From positions 1 through 64,000 of the forward strand of contig JAFUZJ010000003.1 of NCBI GenBank assembly GCA_017476665.1: a stretch of 64,000 bases of DNA. Direction: 5' to 3'. The position numbers were made by a program, and so were the translations under genes. Of this stretch, positions 25,568 through 34,875 are shown piece by piece; positions within the stretch are counted from its first letter, which is position 1, and the number at the start of each line of letters is the position of its first letter. The notes below the pieces were generated by a model, which had not been told where the DNA came from, did not search any database, and was given only the letters and a program-made list of their open reading frames with translations. This stretch comes from Lachnospiraceae bacterium. Lineage in GTDB: Bacteria > Bacillota > Clostridia > Lachnospirales > Lachnospiraceae.

Positions 25568-28500
25568 TTATTGATAGCCATCCCAACCGGCCAGCTTCCG
25601 CGCCAGATACATCCTGTCCTTCGCGTCGACTTTGCCGTCCTCGTTGAAATCTGCCAGTTCGACACCGGGCACTATATAACCGTCCCAGCCTGCCAGAGCT
25701 CTCGCCAGATACATTCTGTCCTTGGCGTTGATCTCGCCGTCACCGTTGATGTCGCCCAGCTTCGCCAGAAGTTCATCTACGAAGGCGAAGAGACTGAAGT
25801 GGGTTACAGTAAAGGTCGCCGTGCGGTTTACCTTATCAATCCTCGCGTCCACTTGTTTTAACGTGCCGTCAGCCTGCTGATGGAAGATTTTCACCGTATC
25901 AATATCGATTCCTGCAGGAATCGGTAGTGTTATCGTTACGGGAATTGCCAGATCTTTAGAAAAGTCCACATCCGCGTCCGATCCGTCCGCTTTCTTGGCC
26001 ACAACGGACATGTCGAAAACGATCATGTTTTTAACTTTAAAATCGGTCTCGTCAATCTGTGGCTGTTCCTCGGTCGAATCCACCTTAAGGATAACTGACG
26101 CTCCTTCATCCTCCACGTTGAGTGCCGCACCAGTCATCTCGATCTTGTCCTTGTCAATCGCCGCTACATTGGACTCCGGCGCCTTCTCCGCAATGTCATG
26201 AGCCTCCTTGTATGTCTCCTCGATGGATCCCAGGGCTTCCACAGCCTCAGCCTCCTGAAGCTCCGCCACGAGCTGCTCATTGCCCTTGGTCTTCAATTCA
26301 TTCAGTGTATCGTCCACATTGTCTGCGGTAATCACCTGCTCCGCAGCTTTTGTGATCGCATCTGTGGTCACATGAACCGTGAAGTATACCATTTGTGGAT
26401 TTCCATACACGTCCTTTACTATACAATAATATACAACGCTCACTGCTCCGCTCAAATCGTCAGCCGTAAGTTGCAAGGTATCTTTTGTCTGCCCCGAAAG
26501 CCTGCTCCCGGCTAATTTCTTCTTCGCTTCGTTATAGTACTGTTTGTACCATTGATAGGTCATTCCGGTTTCATCGTCAGCCGTTGCCTTCACCTGCAAC
26601 GTAACGCCTTCCCCTTCTGCGACCGTCTTCTCTGCATTTCCTACCGCCTCTGCAGTAAAATTGTTATCCACATAAAGCTTGAAACTAATCTCATGGAGAT
26701 TATAATAAATATCCAACACACTGCAAGAATAGGTTGTATACGTGGTGATGGGATCGGTCGTCCATTCTATATTTCCGGCATGATATAATTTACCCGTAGC
26801 CTCAAAGTCTCTGTCCGTGCTCTTAGTCCATGTATAAGTGAACTTGCTGTCATCCTTTGCATTTACCGCCACCTGAAGTATCGCCGTCTCTCCCTTTTTC
26901 ACGGTGATCTGCTTCGATGTAATTGCCTCCGCTGTAAAATCATTATCAGCGATTACATTGAAATCCACAAAATCTGAATTTCCATACTGATCTGTCACGG
27001 TACATCTTAATGAGACATGATTAGTTGTATAATCTTTTCTAACCGTCATCGTATCACTATTGTTATTAGCAGTAGCAGCATAGTGGTTATCGTAATATTC
27101 TCCCCATACATAAGTAAGACCTGTTTTATCATTCGCCTCTACAGCTACCTTGATCTCTATCTCCTTACCCGGCTCCTTGATCACTTCCGTGCTTCCCACT
27201 GCTGTCACTTTCAGTGCATTGTCAATTGTCAGATTAAAAGCAAGGTTTTGGGTATTTCCATACCGATCCGCGATTTCACACATATAGACTGCTTTCTCCG
27301 TGATCTCCGCCGTCTCATAAGTGTCACCCGTGGCGTTTTCATCCGCCACAAAAGTATTCTGTGCCTGCTCCCACTTGCTCCATGTGTAGGTGAGCCCTGT
27401 CTTATCATTCGCGCTGACAGCTGTCTTTAAAACCGTTTTCTGACCTGCCGCTACTCCGATTGATAAAGAGCCTGTCTGGCGCTTTCCATTCTCAGCCACC
27501 GCATACGCCTGAAAACCGTTATCCACAGAAACATCGAAATAGGCATAGGAGGTGGTTGTTTTCGTTCCGTTTGAAGCAACTGCTTCGCAAGTGTAAGTAG
27601 CTTTCTGGCTGATCTCCTCAGTCTCTAGCGTATTGCCGGTCGCACCTTCGATCGGCTCATTATTATAGACATACCCCTTGTACCAACGATATTCTACTGC
27701 AGCGTCATCGTCCGTGACCGCGGCAACACTCAGGGTTGCCTTTTCTCCCGCTTTCACCAATACATCCGCATTATAATCCAGCTTCAGGCTTGGGGAATCC
27801 ACGCTACTACTGCCGCTACCGCTGGATAACTTGAGTACAAATTCAATACTGGAGGCATTGCCGTACTGATCCTCTGCCGTCAGACGGTATATCCCTGATT
27901 CTGACGCCTCATATGTATTTGTGGTAGCACCTTCTATGACTGTCCCATCTTTTGTCCAAGTGTATGTGATCTGGCTTATGTCCGTAGATTCATCGGCTTT
28001 CAGCTTCCCTTTGAGCGTCACCTTTTCTCCGTATTTTGCGGTTTGAGTCAGACTAGTCACGCCATCCGTACCGTCAATCACAAGCTTGAAAGAATTCTGT
28101 ATTTTTACAGCAAATCTCATGCGGGCATATCCGCCATAAGGATCTGTAACCACACAGTTGTAATAAGTTTTCTTTTCAATTGCGCCTGTTTGATAAACAG
28201 CGGCTGTCGCACCTTCAATCTCTGTATTATCCACAGACCATTGATAGTGAATACCCTCTTTATCACAAGCGTCTACCTCCACAGACAAAGCTATGCTCTT
28301 CTGAAAATCCACATAAACCGTACTAGTGCTGCCGCTGCTGTTTAAAGTGCCCACACCGGGGGTTACCGTTAAATTATTATTCACAGATACCCGACATATG
28401 ACCTCCTGACTGTCATTTGCATCCGAAACACGACAGCTATAAGTGCCCGCCGCATCCTTATCTGCCACAATCTGTATAGATGCTCCTGTCTGCCCTTCCA

Positions 28501-28807
28501 GTTCCGCTCCATCCTTATACCAGGAATAAAGGATATCATTATTTTCGCTGCCGGTCTCTGTCTGTACCTGTGTCTGCAAAATGACTTCTTCACCCGGTTT
28601 TACTGATGCATAATAACCGTCTGCATTCTCATAAGCTTTGACATAGTCATTCACTACGAACGAGACGGTCTGTATTTTATTTGCAACTTCATTGTTCTCT
28701 GAAACAGCCGGATCCGCCAACACAATTCCCATCCGAACCGGTTGCACCATTGAAACCAACATTGCCACTGACAATATAATGCCCAAACTTTTTCTCCATC
28801 TTCCCAT
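25568..28807 (-). CDS. Secreted Ig-like repeat protein with C-terminal dockerin
   Basis: Protein of 1079 aa. It has a signal peptide (residues 1-31, ending VLA), then eight or nine bacterial Ig-like repeats of about 95 residues (recurring TYTWxK...YxCxVxDxYGN pattern). A linker and a stretch shared with dockerin-bearing secreted proteins (AIPVTITLPIPAGIDIDTV...HQQADGTLK) follow. Residues about 1017-1079 form a type I dockerin: two Ca-binding DxNxDGxxxAKDRMYLAR repeats. No enzyme domain is seen. The dockerin should bind a cohesin, and the upstream neighbour carries one. A terminator separates the two genes. Start follows GGAGGG. Confidence 0.88.
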   Translation of the reverse strand: MGRWRKSLGIILSVAMLVSMVQPVRMGIVLADPAVSENNEVANKIQTVSFVVNDYVKAYENADGYYASVKPGEEVILQTQVQTETGSENNDILYSWYKDGAELEGQTGASIQIVADKDAAGTYSCRVSDANDSQEVICRVSVNNNLTVTPGVGTLNSSGSTSTVYVDFQKSIALSVEVDACDKEGIHYQWSVDNTEIEGATAAVYQTGAIEKKTYYNCVVTDPYGGYARMRFAVKIQNSFKLVIDGTDGVTSLTQTAKYGEKVTLKGKLKADESTDISQITYTWTKDGTVIEGATTNTYEASESGIYRLTAEDQYGNASSIEFVLKLSSGSGSSSVDSPSLKLDYNADVLVKAGEKATLSVAAVTDDDAAVEYRWYKGYVYNNEPIEGATGNTLETEEISQKATYTCEAVASNGTKTTTSYAYFDVSVDNGFQAYAVAENGKRQTGSLSIGVAAGQKTVLKTAVSANDKTGLTYTWSKWEQAQNTFVADENATGDTYETAEITEKAVYMCEIADRYGNTQNLAFNLTIDNALKVTAVGSTEVIKEPGKEIEIKVAVEANDKTGLTYVWGEYYDNHYAATANNNSDTMTVRKDYTTNHVSLRCTVTDQYGNSDFVDFNVIADNDFTAEAITSKQITVKKGETAILQVAVNAKDDSKFTYTWTKSTDRDFEATGKLYHAGNIEWTTDPITTYTTYSCSVLDIYYNLHEISFKLYVDNNFTAEAVGNAEKTVAEGEGVTLQVKATADDETGMTYQWYKQYYNEAKKKLAGSRLSGQTKDTLQLTADDLSGAVSVVYYCIVKDVYGNPQMVYFTVHVTTDAITKAAEQVITADNVDDTLNELKTKGNEQLVAELQEAEAVEALGSIEETYKEAHDIAEKAPESNVAAIDKDKIEMTGAALNVEDEGASVILKVDSTEEQPQIDETDFKVKNMIVFDMSVVAKKADGSDADVDFSKDLAIPVTITLPIPAGIDIDTVKIFHQQADGTLKQVDARIDKVNRTATFTVTHFSLFAFVDELLAKLGDINGDGEINAKDRMYLARALAGWDGYIVPGVELADFNEDGKVDAKDRMYLARKLAGWDGYQ

Positions 28808-28837
28808 ACATTTTCCCTCCGCTTTCCAGGTTAGAGC

Positions 28838-28875
28838 ACAAAAGCCAAGACTGGCTTTTCAGCCCTGGCTTTTGT
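28838..28875 (-). terminator. Hairpin between the cohesin and dockerin genes
   Basis: ACAAAAGCCA (28838-28847) pairs with TGGCTTTTGT (28866-28875), extended by an inner CTG/CAG. It sits 14 nt past the cohesin-gene stop and would attenuate or end that transcript. Confidence 0.6.
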
Positions 28876-28888
28876 CACATTCTACTTA

Positions 28889-30754
28889 CTATCTTTTATT
28901 TTTGTAACCGTAAGCAGTGCCCAACAATATTGTTGCGCAAGCACATGCAATTAAAATCCACATTGCTGCGCTGATCATATCTCCCGTCTTCGGAGATCTG
29001 ATGGTACCGTCGTTTGCTGTTCCAGTGGAGTTACTGCTTGCAGCAGTTGTTGCTGTGCTGGCATTATCATCACCATCATCAGGCTCATCTTCCTCGCCCT
29101 CTTTATATCCTACCGCAAAAGGGCTGAAGCTCTTAGCTGTTATGATCAGATATTCGCTCGCCTCTTCCGGCTCAAGGGTTTCTACCGTGCCGTTGGAAAG
29201 CAGATGTAGCACGACGAAATCATAATCTACAGGATTCGTGCCGCTCGGATAAGGAATGCGCACTTTTACGCCTTCTTTTGGCATGGTTTCCGCGGTTACA
29301 GGCACGTAAGTCTTGCCATTGTCAAGACTGACTTTCATCTCGATGTCATAGTATGCAATGTCTTTCTCCGTATATTCCTTGTTGGAGACAAGCGCGTTGA
29401 TCAGCTTTGTTGTCACGGTGCTGTCACTGAAGGATGTCACAGTGTTAACTTCCGGCTCCCTCGTTTTTTCCTTGAAGGTTTCTGCCTTGGTATGTGAACT
29501 GTCCTTCGTACAGGTGTATGTAATAATGCCGTCTTCTGTCGCAGTGGCAGTCTTGGTAACTACGCCTTCATCCCAGCTGTGTCCTGTTGCCGCGATATCT
29601 TCTGTCATGGTATGTGAACTGTCATGGGTGCAGGTATAGGTCTTCACACCCTTCGTCTCACAACCGGGTTCGGTGGTCACTTTGCCCGGATCCCAGCTGT
29701 GCCCGGTTGCAGGGATATCCTCCGTCTGGGTATGGGAGCTGTCATTCTTACAAGTATATGTCTTGACACCCTTGGTCTCGCAGCCGGGCTCTGTTGTCAC
29801 CTTGCCCTCGTCCCAGCTGTGCCCGGTTGCTGAAATTGCCTCAGTCTTAGTATGGCTACTGTCATTGGTACAGGTATAAGTCTTCACACCCTTGGTCTCA
29901 CAACCGGGCTCCGTTGTCACCTTGCCCTCATCCCAGTTGTGTCCGGTTGCCGCAATGTCCTCGGTCATGGTATGTGAACTGTCATGGGTGCAGGTATAAG
30001 TCTTTACACCCTTTTCCGTACAAGTAGCAGCCTTTGTCACGGTACCATTATCCCATGCATGTCCTATAGCTTTTATGGCAACTGCGTCACCGGTTGTCTC
30101 AGTAGTTCCTGCCGCATCGCTGAAGAGTTTGCCGCATATGGAGCATTTGTAATATTCCTTGTTTCCTTCTTTCTCACAGGTCGCTGCAACTGCCGATACC
30201 TTGGAGAGCTCATGAACGCATTTACCGCCTGTAATAGTGAGAGCAACTGGTGACATGCTAAATGTAACAAACTCCTCATCTTTGTCTAAACTCGATGTAA
30301 GACTGACTGTAACGTCAGTCGTCCCATTCATTGCACTATCCTTAACATTTAATACCAACGTTGCCACTGCCCCCGTTTTAGTATAGTTTGACCTAGCTGT
30401 ATCTTTCCCCAAACTATACTTTACAGTCCCTGCGTCATTTTGGTCATCCGTAACGGGACGTGTGGCAATATCAGGCAACAGCAAACCTTCTTCCGATCCT
30501 TCTACGTCCGGATCAGGAGTCTTTGCTATCACGGAGAACACATCTGCATCATACTTAACGCTAACTCCGTCAAGTGTGATAATGCCCGGATTCTCCGTAA
30601 CATTTAGTGTTATCGTTACCGTATCACCCGGCTGCAATTCTGTCTTATCAGCCGTCAGGACAAGTTTACCGCTTCCCGCCGCAGAGACTGTCATGCCCAT
30701 GGCAAGTACAACAATGATGTTTAACAATAAAAATGTTTTCAATTTTTTCATCAT
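28889..30754 (-). CDS. Cell-wall-anchored cohesin protein with 40-aa repeats
   Basis: Protein of 621 aa. It has a signal peptide (1-26), then a cohesin-like β-sandwich (about 28-175: KLVLTADKTELQPGDTVTITL; GVSVKYDADVFSV; GAVATLVLNVK). A CxxC...CxxC-like segment (about 178-220) precedes five 40-residue tandem repeats (GHxWDxGxVT...GVKTYTCxxDSSHT). A β-domain, a Ser/Thr-Asp/Glu linker, and a sorting signal SPKTGD with a transmembrane helix and KNKR tail complete it. SPKTG replaces LPxTG, as often in this group. It is likely a surface scaffold for the adjacent dockerin protein (inference). Start follows GAGGAG. Confidence 0.85.
   Translation of the reverse strand: MMKKLKTFLLLNIIVVLAMGMTVSAAGSGKLVLTADKTELQPGDTVTITLNVTENPGIITLDGVSVKYDADVFSVIAKTPDPDVEGSEEGLLLPDIATRPVTDDQNDAGTVKYSLGKDTARSNYTKTGAVATLVLNVKDSAMNGTTDVTVSLTSSLDKDEEFVTFSMSPVALTITGGKCVHELSKVSAVAATCEKEGNKEYYKCSICGKLFSDAAGTTETTGDAVAIKAIGHAWDNGTVTKAATCTEKGVKTYTCTHDSSHTMTEDIAATGHNWDEGKVTTEPGCETKGVKTYTCTNDSSHTKTEAISATGHSWDEGKVTTEPGCETKGVKTYTCKNDSSHTQTEDIPATGHSWDPGKVTTEPGCETKGVKTYTCTHDSSHTMTEDIAATGHSWDEGVVTKTATATEDGIITYTCTKDSSHTKAETFKEKTREPEVNTVTSFSDSTVTTKLINALVSNKEYTEKDIAYYDIEMKVSLDNGKTYVPVTAETMPKEGVKVRIPYPSGTNPVDYDFVVLHLLSNGTVETLEPEEASEYLIITAKSFSPFAVGYKEGEEDEPDDGDDNASTATTAASSNSTGTANDGTIRSPKTGDMISAAMWILIACACATILLGTAYGYKNKR
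29465..30064 (-). repeat. Five tandem 120-bp coding repeats
   Basis: Each unit encodes 40 residues beginning GH(A/N/S)WDxG and ending about SHTxxExIxAT. Units 2-4 are nearly identical at the protein level; unit 5 is divergent and has lost the first Cys. Copy number is likely to vary between strains. Confidence 0.85.
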
Positions 30755-30792
30755 AGCACTCTCCTCACATAAGATTTTTTATGCTCTTTTAT

Positions 30793-30821
30793 AATTTATC
30801 ACAACTTTTGGTTGTTGGCAA
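30793..30821 (-). promoter_or_regulatory. Promoter of the cohesin gene
   Basis: Minus-strand TTGCCA (30816-30821), 17 nt, TAAATT (30793-30798), about 39 nt before the start at 30754. Confidence 0.5.
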
Positions 30822-30913
30822 CTAATTTTATTTTTACTGTTAAACTACTATAAAGTTTTATATTTGGGCAATATATAATTTTAAAATAGATTCAAACCAA
30901 TATTTCAATGATA

Positions 30914-30932
30914 CATGGAATGTTCATGGAAT
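30914..30932 (+). promoter_or_regulatory. Direct CATGGAAT repeats upstream of the XRE gene
   Basis: CATGGAAT at 30914-30921 and 30925-30932, 11 bp apart, just before the ribosome binding site of the XRE gene. A probable autoregulatory operator. Confidence 0.4.
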
Positions 30933-30950
30933 TTTAATGAGGTGATTTAA

Positions 30951-31265
30951 GTGAAGAATTTGAGAGCTTTGCGCGCAGAGAAAGGTATCAGCCAACAGGC
31001 CTTGGCGGATATGTTTCATTTGAGCCAACAATCTATCTATAAATATGAGAATGATTTGGCAGAGCCTAATTTGGACACATTGCGGGATTTTGCGGATTAT
31101 TTTGGATGCTCCATAGATTATCTTGTGGATTACAGAATGGACAAATCGCGTGAGGCAGACCTAGAACCTACTTACCTGGAACTCGAAATTATTGATTGCA
31201 TCAGAAAGGTCAATCCCGTAACTAAACAATACCTGATTGAATATCTGAAACATATGAATGCTTAA
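30951..31265 (+). CDS. XRE family transcriptional regulator
   Basis: Protein of 104 aa with an N-terminal Cro/C1 HTH (residues 3-60: LRALRAEKGISQQALADMF, then SQQSIYKYENDLAEPNLDTL) and a short C-terminal helical region. GTG start behind GAGGTG. It is divergent from the cohesin gene across 196 nt, so it may control that gene. Followed by a good terminator. Confidence 0.85.
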   Translation: MKNLRALRAEKGISQQALADMFHLSQQSIYKYENDLAEPNLDTLRDFADYFGCSIDYLVDYRMDKSREADLEPTYLELEIIDCIRKVNPVTKQYLIEYLKHMNA

Positions 31266-31310
31266 AGAATACTCTGAACTATACTCCGAATGATATCGCA
31301 GAAACTAATC

Positions 31311-31346
31311 GAGCAGAAAATCATTCACATGACTTTCTGCTCTTTC
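31311..31346 (+). terminator. Terminator of the XRE gene
   Basis: GAGCAGAAA (31311-31319) pairs with TTTCTGCTC (31334-31342), followed by TTTC. Confidence 0.6.
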
Positions 31347-31384
31347 TCATTCCCTATGAATCAAATTTCCTATCTTTCTCAATG

Positions 31385-32131
31385 TCAATCCTGTTCTACC
31401 ATCAATTCCTGTTTCGCATGCTCATACACATCCACTGTCATACCCAAACTTTCACACGCTGTGGGAAGATCCATCTTAAGATTTTTCATCAAATTTTCCA
31501 CATCTTCTATCAGCCTTCTGCTGTCTCCCTGATGATCCCCCTTGTCATAGACGCTCTCATAACCATTACCATAACCATTGTTATAGCCATCCTTATAGCC
31601 CTCTTCATGACAAATCTGTCTAAACTCCCAGCTCTGCATATACCTCACTCCAATCTCTGAGTTCTGCTTGATTTCGTCCACCATCTTCTGTATCTCTTGA
31701 ATTTCAGAATTGGTTACATTTTCGGAGCGACTGTCCGCTATATACCGCAACAGCTCCAAAAGAATCCTGACAAACTCTTTTGCCCGCTCTTCATGATCAT
31801 CCCCGCGATCGTTCCCGCCATTCCTCCCACAATAATACTGATAATAATACCCATTTTTTCCACTATCCTTTCTTTCGATTTTTCCTATTATTTTGTTACA
31901 TTTTTGTTTTCTTACTCTTCCTACTCGCGTTTTTACTTCTTGTTTTTGGCTTTTTGTTTGGTCGCTTCTTATTTTGTCGTTTCTTATTTTTGCTTTCTCG
32001 CTTATTATACCCTTATTCTTTTCCGCATTTATTTTACCAGAAAACTCCTCGTTTATTTCAACTCGGAAATTACCACTTTTCCCTCGGCATCTAACAAGGG
32101 GGTTATTCCCGCACCATATCCCGACTTCCAA
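31385..32131 (-). pseudogene. Rpn-type remnant lacking the catalytic middle
   Basis: Only the C-terminal ~140 residues are recognisable: ERAKEFVRILLE joined straight to LLRYIADSRSENVTNSEI, then MQSWEFRQICHEEGYKDG and the usual tail. Compared with intact Rpn proteins the whole nuclease core between ILLE and LLRY is gone, in frame. The ORF upstream of about 31810 is low-complexity Lys/Arg/Gln-rich sequence, probably not real coding, and overlaps the DUF6440-like gene. Confidence 0.65.
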
Positions 32132-32244
32132 AAAAGGTAGTTGACTCCCGTTTCTCTATCCACAAGTATTTGGCGCACACCTGCCCCATTCATTTCAGAG
32201 CCATCTTTATACACGCCTTCAAACCTGCTGCCTTTCGCCATCAT
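32053..32244 (-). CDS. Small DUF6440-like protein
   Basis: Protein of 63 aa with a compact sequence: GSRFEGVYKDG, ILVDRETGVNYLFWKSGYG, then GITPLLDAEGKVVIS. This resembles the small DUF6440 family as I remember it; no function is known. SD AGAGGA precedes the ATG. It is the first gene of the 20-kb insert after CASDH. Confidence 0.65.
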   Translation of the reverse strand: MMAKGSRFEGVYKDGSEMNGAGVRQILVDRETGVNYLFWKSGYGAGITPLLDAEGKVVISELK

Positions 32245-32312
32245 TTCATTCCTCTTTTCATTCCATTTGATTTAAATGTCCATATGATTTAACCGATTTC
32301 CCGTTTTCCACT

Positions 32313-33575
32313 CTATTCCACCAGTGTCGGATTCTCGTCCACCACCCAGGGCAGTCCGTACTGATTCAGCGCCTCCATGTAGGGATCGGGATCGAACTCC
32401 TCCACATTGAACACGCCGACTTTCTTCCACACACCGTCCATCACCAGCTTCGCACCGATCATAGCGGGCACGCCGGTGGTGTAGGAGATGGCCTGGGAAC
32501 CTAATTCCTTGTAGCACTCCTGATGGTCGCAGACATTGTAGATATAGATGGACTTCTCCTTGCCGTCCTTCACACCGGTGAAAATGCAGCCGATGTTGGT
32601 CTTGCCCACCGTGCGGGGACCGAGAGAGGCCGGATCCGGCAAAAGCGCCTTCAAAAACTGGATCGGTACGATCTCTTTCCCGTCGAACAGCACCGGATCC
32701 GTGCGCAGCATGCCCACATTCTCCAGACACTTCATGTGGGTCAGATAGCTCTGCCCGAAGGTCATGAAGAAGCGAATGCGCTTCACGCCGGGAATGTTCT
32801 CCGCCAGAGACTCGATCTCCTCGTGGTGCAGCAGGTACATATCTTTCTCACCCACCTGGTCAAAGTTGTAAACGCGCTTGATCTCCATAGGCTTCGTCTC
32901 CACCCAGTGACCGTCCTCCCAGTAGGAGCCGTTGGCGGAAACCTCCCGAAGATTAATCTCCGGATTGAAATTTGTGGCAAAAGGATACCCGTGATCCCCG
33001 CCGTTGCAGTCCAGAATGTCAATAGTATGGATCTCGTCAAAATAATGTTTCAGCGCATACGCGGAAAATACGCTGGTCACGCCGGGGTCAAAACCGGTGC
33101 CCAACAGTCCCATGATCCCCGCCTGCTCAAAACGCTCCTTATACACCCACTGCCAGGAATAGTCAAAATACGCCGTGAAACCTTTCTCCTCGCAGCGCTT
33201 CTCATAGATGGCACGCCACTTGGGATCCTCTGTGTCCTCCGCCTCATAGTTGGCGGTGTCGATGTAGTCCACCTTGCAGGCCAGGCAGGCGTCCATGATC
33301 GTCAGATCCTGATAGGGCAGCGCCAGATTTAACACCACCTTCGGCTGCACCTTTTGGATCAGCGCAATCAGCTCCTCCACCTTGTCCGCATCCACAGCCT
33401 CTGTGGTGATGACCGCCTTGGTGCCCTCTGCCTCCAGCTTCTCCTTCAGCGCGTCGCACTTGGATTTCGTACGGCTCGCGATACAGATCTCCGAAAACGT
33501 CTCCGCGCACTTCGCGCATTTCTGGATGGCCACGGAAGCCACGCCGCCGCAGCCGATGATCAAGATTTTACCCAT
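32313..33575 (-). CDS. Carboxynorspermidine synthase (saccharopine dehydrogenase family)
   Basis: Protein of 420 aa. It has an N-terminal Rossmann GCGGVASVAIQKC, LNLALPYQDLTIMDACL, DTANYEAED, FDYSWQW, GFDPGVTSVFSAYA and CNGGDHGYPFATNF, as in carboxy(nor)spermidine dehydrogenases. It condenses aspartate semialdehyde with putrescine (or diaminopropane) using NADPH. A variant using agmatine has been reported for relatives and cannot be excluded, as agmatine is made by this same cluster. Its partner nspC is displaced to 11207-12454. SD is AAGGAGG. Confidence 0.93.
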   Translation of the reverse strand: MGKILIIGCGGVASVAIQKCAKCAETFSEICIASRTKSKCDALKEKLEAEGTKAVITTEAVDADKVEELIALIQKVQPKVVLNLALPYQDLTIMDACLACKVDYIDTANYEAEDTEDPKWRAIYEKRCEEKGFTAYFDYSWQWVYKERFEQAGIMGLLGTGFDPGVTSVFSAYALKHYFDEIHTIDILDCNGGDHGYPFATNFNPEINLREVSANGSYWEDGHWVETKPMEIKRVYNFDQVGEKDMYLLHHEEIESLAENIPGVKRIRFFMTFGQSYLTHMKCLENVGMLRTDPVLFDGKEIVPIQFLKALLPDPASLGPRTVGKTNIGCIFTGVKDGKEKSIYIYNVCDHQECYKELGSQAISYTTGVPAMIGAKLVMDGVWKKVGVFNVEEFDPDPYMEALNQYGLPWVVDENPTLVE

Positions 33576-33603
33576 TTTCGTTGTCCTCCTTAAACACTAC
33601 AAT

Positions 33604-34788
33604 TTATTTTAAGTCATCTTTCAACAAGAAATCTCCTAATCGAATATGCTCCACATTGCTTGTAGAGTAATCAATCTCGTCATTTGTGATCAATATCTTT
33701 TTATCAATCTGATCCAAACCTGAAAATGCGGACATCTCCCGTTGATATGCTTTATCTTCCGCAACACTGTATGCTACCTGCACAAAATACCGCAGATTAT
33801 CTTTTTCAGCAACAAAGTCTATTTCTCTTCCATTGTTGTCATATACACTCACTTCATAGCCCATGTATATAAGTTCGTTATAAATGATATTTTCCATATT
33901 ATGAGAAATATCATATCGATTGTTGCTGCATCTGATAGAATTCAACGCTACATCACAGTTATACAGCTTATGGCTTTGCTCCAATTCCTTCTTAGCTTTT
34001 CTGGAAAATCTTTTGACCTGATCAATAATATAGGCCTCGCTTAAATACATGATCCATTTCTGAATCGTATTGGAAGTACAGGAAATTCCCTTCACCTTCA
34101 TATAATCTGCAATTGATTTTGCAGAATAAATACGCGCATTTGAGATTAAAATAAAGCCGGCAAATTTCTTAAACTCATTGGTTTTTCTAATCTTATAGCG
34201 ATTAATGATATCATTCAGTACGATTGTTTCATCAAGATCATTCAAGTATCTGCGCTGGTCATTTTCTGATGTAAATTCTATCCTTTTGGGAAATCCTCCC
34301 CATACCAGATAATCTGACACAGAAATCGTTTTATTCAACTCCTTTGCATATTTTGTCAACTCTTTATATACAAATGGTCGAATACGAAAATCCACATATC
34401 TGCCTGACAATTCTTTTGTAAATTCTCTGGACAATAATTTTGAGTTGGAGCCTGTGATAAACACGGAACAATCGTGTAATCTCAACGTCTTACATGCATA
34501 TTGCCAGTCTGCAATTTCCTGCACTTCGTCCAGAAAAACATAGCAACGGCCATCTTGCCTATGCTCATCCACATATTTCACAATATCTTTCCAGGTAACA
34601 ATACTCTCTGTGACAATCCTGTCTTCAAAATTTAAAAAAATAATATTATCAGAGCTTTCCCGTATTTCCTCCATAATCTGCACTAAAACAACCGACTTCC
34701 CTGAACGCCTTACTCCCGTGATAATTTTAATTAAGTCGCTCTTATAAAATCCCCGTATGGGTGCTATATATTTCTCTCTTTTAATCAT
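33604..34788 (-). CDS. AAA ATPase, DUF4143-type
   Basis: Protein of 394 aa. It has Walker A GVRRSGKS near residue 27, Walker B CYVFLDEVQEI, sensor-like VFITGSNSKLLS, the FRPFVYKEL-type linker, and a C-terminal DUF4143/restriction-like domain with GREIDFVAEKDN and YFVQVAYS. Such proteins are widespread, multicopy and functionally obscure. The ATG at 34788 follows GGAGG. Promoter and operator-like repeats lie just upstream. It sits between speE and CASDH, 28 nt before CASDH, and is AT-rich, so it is probably inserted; CASDH may now use its promoter. Confidence 0.82.
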   Translation of the reverse strand: MIKREKYIAPIRGFYKSDLIKIITGVRRSGKSVVLVQIMEEIRESSDNIIFLNFEDRIVTESIVTWKDIVKYVDEHRQDGRCYVFLDEVQEIADWQYACKTLRLHDCSVFITGSNSKLLSREFTKELSGRYVDFRIRPFVYKELTKYAKELNKTISVSDYLVWGGFPKRIEFTSENDQRRYLNDLDETIVLNDIINRYKIRKTNEFKKFAGFILISNARIYSAKSIADYMKVKGISCTSNTIQKWIMYLSEAYIIDQVKRFSRKAKKELEQSHKLYNCDVALNSIRCSNNRYDISHNMENIIYNELIYMGYEVSVYDNNGREIDFVAEKDNLRYFVQVAYSVAEDKAYQREMSAFSGLDQIDKKILITNDEIDYSTSNVEHIRLGDFLLKDDLK

Positions 34789-34801
34789 AGGCTGCCTCCA
34801 T

Positions 34802-34854
34802 CTATTGAGAATTTTAACCCATTTTTCCGAAATTCTCAATAGTATTGAGAATTT
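34802..34854 (-). promoter_or_regulatory. Promoter overlapped by TATTGAGAATTT repeats
   Basis: CTATTGAGAATTT (34802-34814) is perfectly inverted at 34830-34842, with a third copy at 34843-34854. Minus-strand TTGAGA (34834-34839), 17 nt, TAAAAT (34811-34816) forms the promoter of the ATPase gene inside these repeats, so a repressor bound there would block transcription. Confidence 0.65.
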
Positions 34855-34875
34855 TTCTTTTTCATGGAAATATTC

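Noticed and set aside
29465..30064. Non-coding repeat array or CRISPR
   Set aside because: The 120-bp period is in frame and encodes 40-aa protein repeats.
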